Assembly: GCA_009733575.1 (NCBI GenBank) | Contig: ML769399.1 | Location: 369,260-433,259 of the forward strand | DNA from: Gymnopus androsaceus JB14 | Taxonomy: Eukaryota > Basidiomycota > Agaricomycetes > Agaricales > Omphalotaceae | Direction: 5' to 3' | Length of the DNA: 64,000 nucleotides | In this document: piece after piece, positions 57,411 to 64,000 of the stretch | How positions within the stretch are numbered: the stretch's first letter is position 1 | Layout: the number at the start of each line of letters is the position of its first letter | Translations under genes and position numbers: made by a program | Notes under the pieces: model-generated | What the model was told of the DNA's origin: nothing | The model's database searches: none | Seen by the model: the letters and a program-made list of their open reading frames with translations, nothing else

Positions 57411-58300
57411 GTATTCGGGACAAACTGCAGGGTCCAGCACATTTATTGTAAACCTTGATCACAGTGAGTTTACCTTCATTCCCCCTTCCCTGATGATAAA
57501 CTTTTTACACCAAACCTCTGGAGCTTCGAGCGATGGAGATACATTTACAAAAAATACTAAGAACAGCCAACTGATCTTTTCCTGTCATAATGCTTATCTT
57601 GTTCGTTCTGCTGACGTTTTTGCAGGTAATACTCGGCGACTTTGCAGGACTTCAATTTCTCACCGAAGATGATTTGAGCGTTAGTCGTTGTACCATTGCC
57701 GTTCAAATTACTGGTCTCTCTCTCTACCTAGTTTAGGTTGTTGGACATCGCTGTATATGTGAATACTATATGGATGATTTTCTACATTGCTATATAGGCC
57801 TATTATCATGTCAAGCTTCATCCTAATGAAAGACTGAATTTCTCCCTGTGTATTAACACAATGATATTTACTTTGGTACGACCGAGTTGGCAAACTTGCC
57901 GGAACCGAAGAGCAGCTTTACAAGCTCTCCTCCTTCGACCGATGCACGAAGATACGGAAGTGGATTGGTTGCGATGAGGTGCAGTAGAAGGTCAAGGTAG
58001 GTCTGGTGATCACAAAGTTGAAGTCCGACTCGGAGGCAGCCATAAGGACCTGAACGAAGAGGATAGGGATTGCTTCAAGACTTCTGATGGAGGTGGTTGA
58101 TAGAAGGTCGAAAATTCAAATGAGAGCTGGTCTCGTGCGCTGCAGAGGTCGACTCTTCGCTAGATGAGCTGGAGCTAATAGAGAAGACTAGCTACCGTCC
58201 AACCCAAAATTCTCCATTTATATACATACACACTAGATCCGGAAGATAACCTAACCTAATAACGCTAATTAATTTAAAATACTGCCACCAGACTCAGGCC
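57411..58300. other. Intergenic, no gene supported
   Basis: Contains a 48-codon plus-strand frame at about 57591 with a hydrophobic start (MLILFVLLTFLQVILGDF) that is too short and isolated to call. Otherwise 3' flank of the aminotransferase gene. Confidence 0.4.
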
Positions 58301-60605
58301 TCAGCAATGCCCCATAAAATTCCTGAGCACTGTGCCAAATATGGTCACTGCTTTCTTGAGCTCTTCCGGCTGTAGAAAATAGATGAATGAGCATCATCGG
58401 ATGATCTACTTCATAAAAGGGACTCACGGTCGAGTTACTGAAACTGAGACGGAGGTGGCCATGCCCTGGAGTATCATCCTCAACCGGGGTAGCAGAGAAT
58501 ATAAATCCTACAAAACATAGCGAAGGCTTAGCAGTCTACTAGCATGAAAGTTATTTCGGCAAATACCTGGCCCAAGCAGTACACCGGCATCTGCAATGTC
58601 TGTCCATAGTTTCATCTCTAAAGCCTTGTAGCCTAGGGATGGGAATGCTGGATGTTCTTCAAGATGAAGTTCAATCTGGTCGAGAGGGGTTAGAGGAAGT
58701 CGAGGCCGATCGCACTGTCTAATAACTCTCACCCAGAGGAACATGCCAGAGCTTGGCGGAATGAAAGAGAAGAGGGGCTTGGAGTAGGCTACATCTTTCT
58801 CACTCAGAGGGATAAAGGAGCGCTTGGGTTTAAGTGACGCGTAGTACACTTGTGCTCCAGCGGTATAGCCTTGAGTAGAAATCGATTGCTGAAATTGGAA
58901 CTCTTCCGCGAAACAGTCGAGAAAATAGTCACGTCGTCCCTTGTATTGTGTGCGGAGGGCTATATCTCTGAGCTTAGAAACTATCGAGTACAAGCAGCAG
59001 AAATCGGGCATACCTTTTAACCATCTTATGTAGCCGTCGTAGTGCCAATTCATAAGCAATGAGGCGACGTAGAGCTATTTTGGATGAGCCTGAAATATTG
59101 CTGAACATCATGCTCGATTCTTACCTGCGTGAAACCACAGGGTGCTTGGGACGAAATCTCGGCGGCTCTCTCTAAGCGCTCTGCGAACATAGGGTTACAG
59201 GTAAACCATCCCAAACGAGACCCAGGGCAAACCGTCTACATATGCAAGTAAGTGTACTGCTATCACATGGTACTAGGAGAGACACATACCTTCGAGAACG
59301 AGTCGAGACGAATGACTCGGCCTTGGTAGTCAACTCTGTTTGGAAAATCAGCAAGTTCGGCGTATCTTCATTGAATACAACCTACTTGAGATAACTGGGA
59401 GCGAGGCTTGCAATGAATGTTTCATCGTCAGCATCAGATTCTGGTACGCGCTCAGATTTGGGTACATATTTTCCTTCCTGGAGGAAATAGTAAGGATCAT
59501 CTTCGATAATGATGATGTCTAAGGGGGCATAGGAAGGGCATAAGAAACATCATGGTAATGAATGACACAACTGACCGTATTCAACGCAGATATCATAAAT
59601 CTCTTTCTTCCTTTGAAGGCCCATAGTCTGAATCGAATGTTAGAATACAGTATTGACAACAAAGGACTCGTTTATTTACCGTGCCTGTAGGGTTTTGTCC
59701 AATGGGAACTGTGTACATTACATGGGGTCTGTTCTTGTGTGTCAGAATGGCAAAGTTGAGAAACAAAAGATACTAACCGGGGTATTCCACGCGATGATTC
59801 ATCCCATTCAACCAGAGTTTTGCGCAAGGCAGCGCTACTCATTCCTTCGGCATCCATGCCAACGGGGACAATTTTAATTCCATAAGGTCTAGCACTCTAA
59901 AGAAATAATTCGCCATCGTCATCCAAAGAGAGAAGAACTGCTATTAAACACTGACAGCAAGGGCACTAGGGTAGGTCCATTCAGACACAATGAGCCCATC
60001 TCCGGGGTTGAGAAGCATTTGCATAGCTTTGGGCCATGCGTCGGTGTTGCCTATGTGGATCAAGGTAGTCCAGTTGCCATACCCCGGTTGGAAGACCTTT
60101 CCGACGAATTCATCGAGGATTTCCTTCATTTGAGGCAGTCCGGAAGCCAAGTCTACACTATATCAGAATACCACAGCCTAGGAATTATTCAAGTCTTACT
60201 TACCGTATTGTAAGCCTCTTGCTAGATTTAAATCACCAGGGTGCTTGGGATACTTGCCAACGGTGAAAGATGTGGTCCTTTCCTTGTCTGACCGAGGAAA
60301 CAGCTTCCAGAACCAAGATAGAGACGATTCCTCCGGCTCAGCCTTCAAGGGGAACGAGTCCGGAGCGAGAAGCTCGCCGGAAATAGAAGAAAATGGGAAG
60401 TACTGTGCACTGGGGAGACCTGAGGGGAATCAGTGTTTAGTAGGAGCTCGCTAGGGCGTGCGCGTTTACCTCCCGCAAGGCTTATTAATCCTGGCCTACC
60501 CAGCCACTTCTGCAGCCCCTTCAATGGAGAAGTTCCATAGGCTCGAGCCACATTTGAAAGATGATGCGATAAGTCGATGGAGTCTCCCCGTTTCTCGGAC
60601 AACAT
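58301..60605 (-). CDS. Class I/II aminotransferase, Aro8-like (aromatic/2-aminoadipate)
   Basis: PLP-dependent aminotransferase of 560 aa from 13 exons: 60605-60470, 60419-60204, 60152-59956, 59896-59778, 59728-59680, 59627-59576, 59518-59386, 59335-59290, 59235-59125, 59074-59014, 58980-58567, 58507-58428, 58369-58301. The N-terminus has GLISLAGGLPSAQYFPF. The cofactor domain shows YTVPIGQNPTGT, IIIIEDDPYYFLQ and RLDSFSKTVCPGSRLGWFT, where the lysine (residue 316) would form the Schiff base. The C-terminal domain has PSSGMFLWVRV and HGHLRLSFSNSTPEELKKAV. Fungal Aro8-type enzymes transaminate aromatic amino acids, 2-aminoadipate or kynurenine; the exact substrate cannot be assigned. Confidence 0.92.
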
Positions 60606-61338
60606 AGCTATAGTATGCGGGTGCGGGGAAGTTGGAAGCAAGTTGGAAGCGAAGAGGGAAGTGTGGGGACCTTATCGCCACCAGTGTCGTAAACGGTAAT
60701 CCCCGACTGGTCACAGTTGTGCCGCTCAACTTCAAAGAGATGAATAACAGTACTTACTACATTGCGCAGAAATAAGTCGCGATAAACAGAACGCAGCAGA
60801 GCCATCGACGATTGTCAAAGCATTTAATAAGCCGACGAACGACATGAACATCGATGGACCAAGGGAAGAAACTTTTAAACGTGTACCTTGAGCAAACCTT
60901 AGTAAACTTTTCCTAATGCAGCCTTTTCGTTTCATTGGTTACAGATTCCCTTCGGTCAGAGTCGGAGACACACCGATACTTACTTTTGCATGACCTGTCG
61001 TTGACCATTTGTAGCATGTACAGTCAAGGCGCGCGCAGCGCACGCCTGGACCTAACTTCGAGAACTGACATTGCAGTTACGAGGTCATTTTGTGGGGATG
61101 AATCCCTTTAGTGGCGATGAAGTGAACATGGTGGTTTGTATGGTGGTTCGAGCGGTATATGGACTCAGGAGTGGGGCGGGATTGCTTTAAGTATTAGCAT
61201 CTTTGGAACATCAAAGTGTACGATACTTGTTTCCCTCTTGGATGGGGTAGTGCTAGAGGTGAGAGTTTGTTCAAGTCCAGACCATCGACAACATGAAACT
61301 CTTTAACGCGCGTTTATACCACCGGGCACGATATACAA
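60606..61338. other. Intergenic: aminotransferase promoter and amidase 3' flank
   Basis: About 730 bp, no conserved coding sequence. The AT content and short frames are unremarkable. Confidence 0.4.
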
Positions 61339-63578
61339 TCACAAAGGTGGACGAGGAACTTTGTTATTGGCTTCAAAGGAATGCCCTCGAGGTAACATAA
61401 CATCCCTTAGTTGTGTTACAGGTATGGCAGCTTCAAAAGCTCTTCTTTGAAGTCGTGTCCTAGTGGCTTGCTCGTACGCGTAGGCAAGCCCGATCAATTC
61501 AAATTCCGAAAATGCAGTTCCGAGGAAGGATAGCCCGATTGGTAAACCAGGAGCAGGATATATCAAGCCTCCATGTCCTGAGTATCCTATAGTCGTATTC
61601 TCTGGGTAGAAACCTGACGGAACTGAGGAAAAGTCAATGAACATTGAAAAGGCAAGAGAGCAAAGTTCAAACAAGATTCAAGTACATACCCGTGATAATA
61701 GGATATCCGGCCAAAGCTAATGTTACCAGTTAACCGTCCAGAATTGGCTCAATTGCAAACTTCTCACCAGAAGGAGTCGTGGTCCCGAAGGCCGGTACCA
61801 CGATGGCATCCGCATTACAGTCCCGCAGGACCGCGTCTATACCCTGAATAGCAGCAAGCTCATTGTAGCGTCTCAAGGCATCGAAGTAAGTCGAATTAGG
61901 ACCAGACGTCGACTCGGACATTGTTAAGCTAGAAACTTCAATCAAAGACAGTTAAAATCGCACTCAGGCTGCTAGAGCACGTACTATGTCTGGTCTTCAA
62001 GTCCGGGCGGCATTTCTAGCTCGGGGTGGTCTTCATTAAACTTGATGAGATCCGCCACGCTCTGCACGCCAGAAGGATTCGCTTTCAGAGATGCAAAATA
62101 TTCGTTCATCTGAATCTGTAGCAAAGGTGTCATTCTCAAAATCTATTGAGAGCATCCGGCAAATTCACCTTGAAATCGATCTCGCAGACTAGATCTTCTT
62201 CTCCCGACAATAGCATCTCATCTATGGAGGACATATTGGCTTGCACTGTAACCGCACCGAGACTTTCAATCGTCTTGACTGCTTCATCAAAAACCTCGAA
62301 AATGTATGGGTGCGCTTGCTCCGGAGAATGACCAGGTATGAAAGTTCTTCGCAGAACAGCAATACGCTTCCCCCGCAATGCATCTTTGACCAATGCTTTC
62401 GTATAATCTGGAACAGGAATTGGTTGCGCCAGAGTGTAGTTATCGCTTGGGTCTGGTCCTGCAATTACAGATAAAACAATCGCGCTATCCTCCAAAGATC
62501 GCGTCATAGGACCAATCGTGTCTTGATGTATCGAGATAGGTATCACTGTAAGGCGAATATCAGTTGCTGATTCCGGAAACTTATATACAGTTACCTCCAG
62601 TACGAGAAACCAAACCCAAAGTCGGTTTTATGCCGACAATGTTATTATAGGCAGAGGGACAGGTGATACTACCGTCCGTCTCAGTTCCTATAGTCACAGT
62701 AGCCAGACCGATAGAAGCAGCTACGCCGCTACCAGAAGAGGAACCACAGGGGTCTGAACCAGGATAGTAAGCTCCAGTCCCGAAACCACCTCTAGCCGAC
62801 CATCCATTTGGTGTACTATCAGCACGAAAGTGAGCAAACTCAGACAGGTTGGACTTTCCTTGGGATTTTCGGAAAAAAAAGAAGGTTAACGTGGTAGGAG
62901 GGCACCTGTGTTCAACCGACCTAGTATGATAGCTCCAGCTTTGCGTAGTCGTTTGACAATTACAGCATCGTCCGGTACAATGGATTTGAAAAGACTATAT
63001 GAGCCCGCAGTGGTGTTCATTCCTATGTTCATGAGTAAGTACTTGTCGATATAAATTTGGAATACTTACCTTCTGAAGCAATTGTAGCAATATTATCCTG
63101 GTGAAAGTTTGAGCACTGGTGAAAAAGTAAGAGTGAAACTACTTAGTACCTTCAGCAGCACCGGTATTCCATGCAATGGGCCTCGTTTACCGTTCCTTGA
63201 ACGCTCCAAATCCAAAGCAGCCGCTTGAGCTACTGCCGATGGGTTGAGTTCAATTACAGCGCGAAGAGCCGGTCCCTTGACATTCACTTCTTCAATGCGA
63301 GCAAAGTATGCCTATATCTATCCAGTGAGTAATCATAAGATAACTCGGGAGCTAGAAGGTACCTTGACCAAATCAACGCTAGAGAAATGTCCTGCATCAA
63401 GACCAGCCTGGATTTCAAGCACACCTGCCTCGTAAAGATCAGGCAAGTGGTGATTTTCGCTTCTCTTCCTTGAGCTTGAATGCCACGAGTTGTACGAGTA
63501 ATTCACCACAAGCAAGAAAAGTGCAGTAATCAAGACGCGTGAGAAGTGGTTCAGCTGGCGTTGTCTGCTCTGCCTCAA
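61339..63578 (-). CDS. Amidase-signature-family hydrolase, membrane-anchored or secreted
   Basis: Amidase signature enzyme cleaving an amide bond by a Ser-cisSer-Lys triad. Exons: N-terminal exon ending 63363, 63311-63150, 63097-63070, 63022-62921, 62858-62595, 62545-62169, 62115-61985, 61928-61735, 61716-61690, 61622-61339. Marks: RGPLHGIPVLLKDNIATIAS (Lys), DPCGSSSGSGVAASIGL (cis-Ser loop), GTETDGSITCPS (Ser nucleophile), IVGIKPTLGLVSRTG, then DAIVVPAFGT and ITVPSGFYPENT. The N-terminal exon encodes a hydrophobic segment (VLITALFLLVVNY) before LPDLYEAGVLEIQAGLDAG, as in secreted or type II fungal amidases. No ATG lies in frame before the upstream stop, so the first exon or true start is unresolved; 63578 marks only the open frame. 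Substrate unknown. Confidence 0.88.
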
Positions 63579-64000
63579 GTTGCCGGGGTAAGGCGAGAGA
63601 TCTATACAGGCAACAGCCTAAATCAAGGGACAAGAGCTGTGGTAGCAAGAGCTCACAATCTCCCTGCTTCATTCGTTTAATCATTCACGCCAGAAGTACA
63701 AAAAAATCCGCTCGAAAGAAATACCAATTGATTCACCAACTTTCGCGTAAAAAATCGCTTGTGAGTGAAATTTTGAGCGAAAAATGATCATTCAGTTGAA
63801 CTACCTAGTTTACCGATAATGTACTTATCAGTAGAGTATTCTATTAAAATGAAAAAAACGCTGAACTAAAAACTTTCACAATGACTGAAATAGTGAATGA
63901 TTTACTGTATATCACATGTTGAATCAGAAAAAGTGATATATTTGGTATCCGTAGGTCTGAAAAACGGTCTGAAAAGCGACAATTCAAGCAAGAGTGAAAG
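63579..64000. other. Upstream region of amidase, window edge
   Basis: Holds a minus-strand frame starting MIKRMKQGDCELLL near 63684 that overlaps the amidase 5' region out of frame; it might contribute the missing first exon. Remaining sequence is AT-rich without features. Confidence 0.35.

Noticed and set aside
57591..57740. 48-codon frame with a signal-like N-terminus
   Set aside because: Very short, isolated, no homologous motif or splice partners; probably chance.
44811..63578. Aminotransferase, amidase and neighbours as a biosynthetic gene cluster
   Set aside because: No core synthase, transporter or regulator is present; adjacency alone is not evidence.

Overview
The window is nuclear DNA of a mushroom-forming basidiomycete (Agaricomycetes). 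Genes are split by many short introns (mostly 50-66 nt, some GC-AG). The multigene families present are typical of this class: seven-transmembrane proteins with an 'ESG' helix, an NB-ARC/TPR immune-like receptor, Ser/Thr-rich GPI-type proteins and small secreted proteins. I see no bacterial, organellar or viral genome signature. Exon borders were read by eye from splice consensus and frame, so individual junctions may be a base or more off.

Layout. 0-5.4 kb: 3'-truncated THO complex subunit 1 (THOC1) and a secreted GH32 fructan/sucrose hydrolase. 5.9-12.1 kb: a tandem duplication of about 3 kb carrying two paralogous 7TM genes; two solo LTRs sit in the spacer of one copy, and the other copy preserves a clear empty site for one of them and an approximate one for the other. 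12.2-25.7 kb: housekeeping block with a Dma-type FHA-RING ubiquitin ligase, tRNA-Pro, a secreted double-psi beta-barrel protein, an inverted dead fragment of the FHA-RING gene, a mucin-like GPI protein, two tRNA-Thr genes, the V-ATPase subunit a gene, an etherase-like GST, and a mucin-like gene interrupted by an in-frame TAA. 25.8-28.7 kb: gene-poor, with a degenerate direct duplication. 28.7-32.7 kb: a secreted protein of an uncharacterised Agaricomycete family and an MDR oxidoreductase with three CGG-N7-CCG boxes in its promoter. 32.9-44.5 kb: accessory region with a hAT-like element (8-bp target duplication), an NLR with ten near-identical TPRs, and a 7TM gene broken by a 974-bp TIR transposon with TA target duplication, flanked by a segmental duplication and a MITE. 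43.8-51.1 kb: a second intact mucin-like gene and a 25-exon SHPRH-type SNF2/RING gene. 51.2-57.5 kb: accessory region with MITEs, a degenerate 7TM gene, a solo LTR and a 480-bp tandem duplication. 58.3-63.6 kb: an Aro8-type aminotransferase and a membrane-anchored or secreted amidase.

How the parts relate. Conserved nuclear and vacuolar functions (THO, Dma, V-ATPase, SHPRH) alternate with islands of lineage-specific genes. The mobile elements (three solo LTRs, one hAT-like element, one TIR transposon, MITEs and a family of short CATCAGCAAAACCTG-ended repeats) lie almost entirely in those islands. All four 7TM genes lie beside or contain mobile DNA. This fits a birth-and-death receptor family: two copies look largely or fully intact, one is freshly interrupted, one is decaying.
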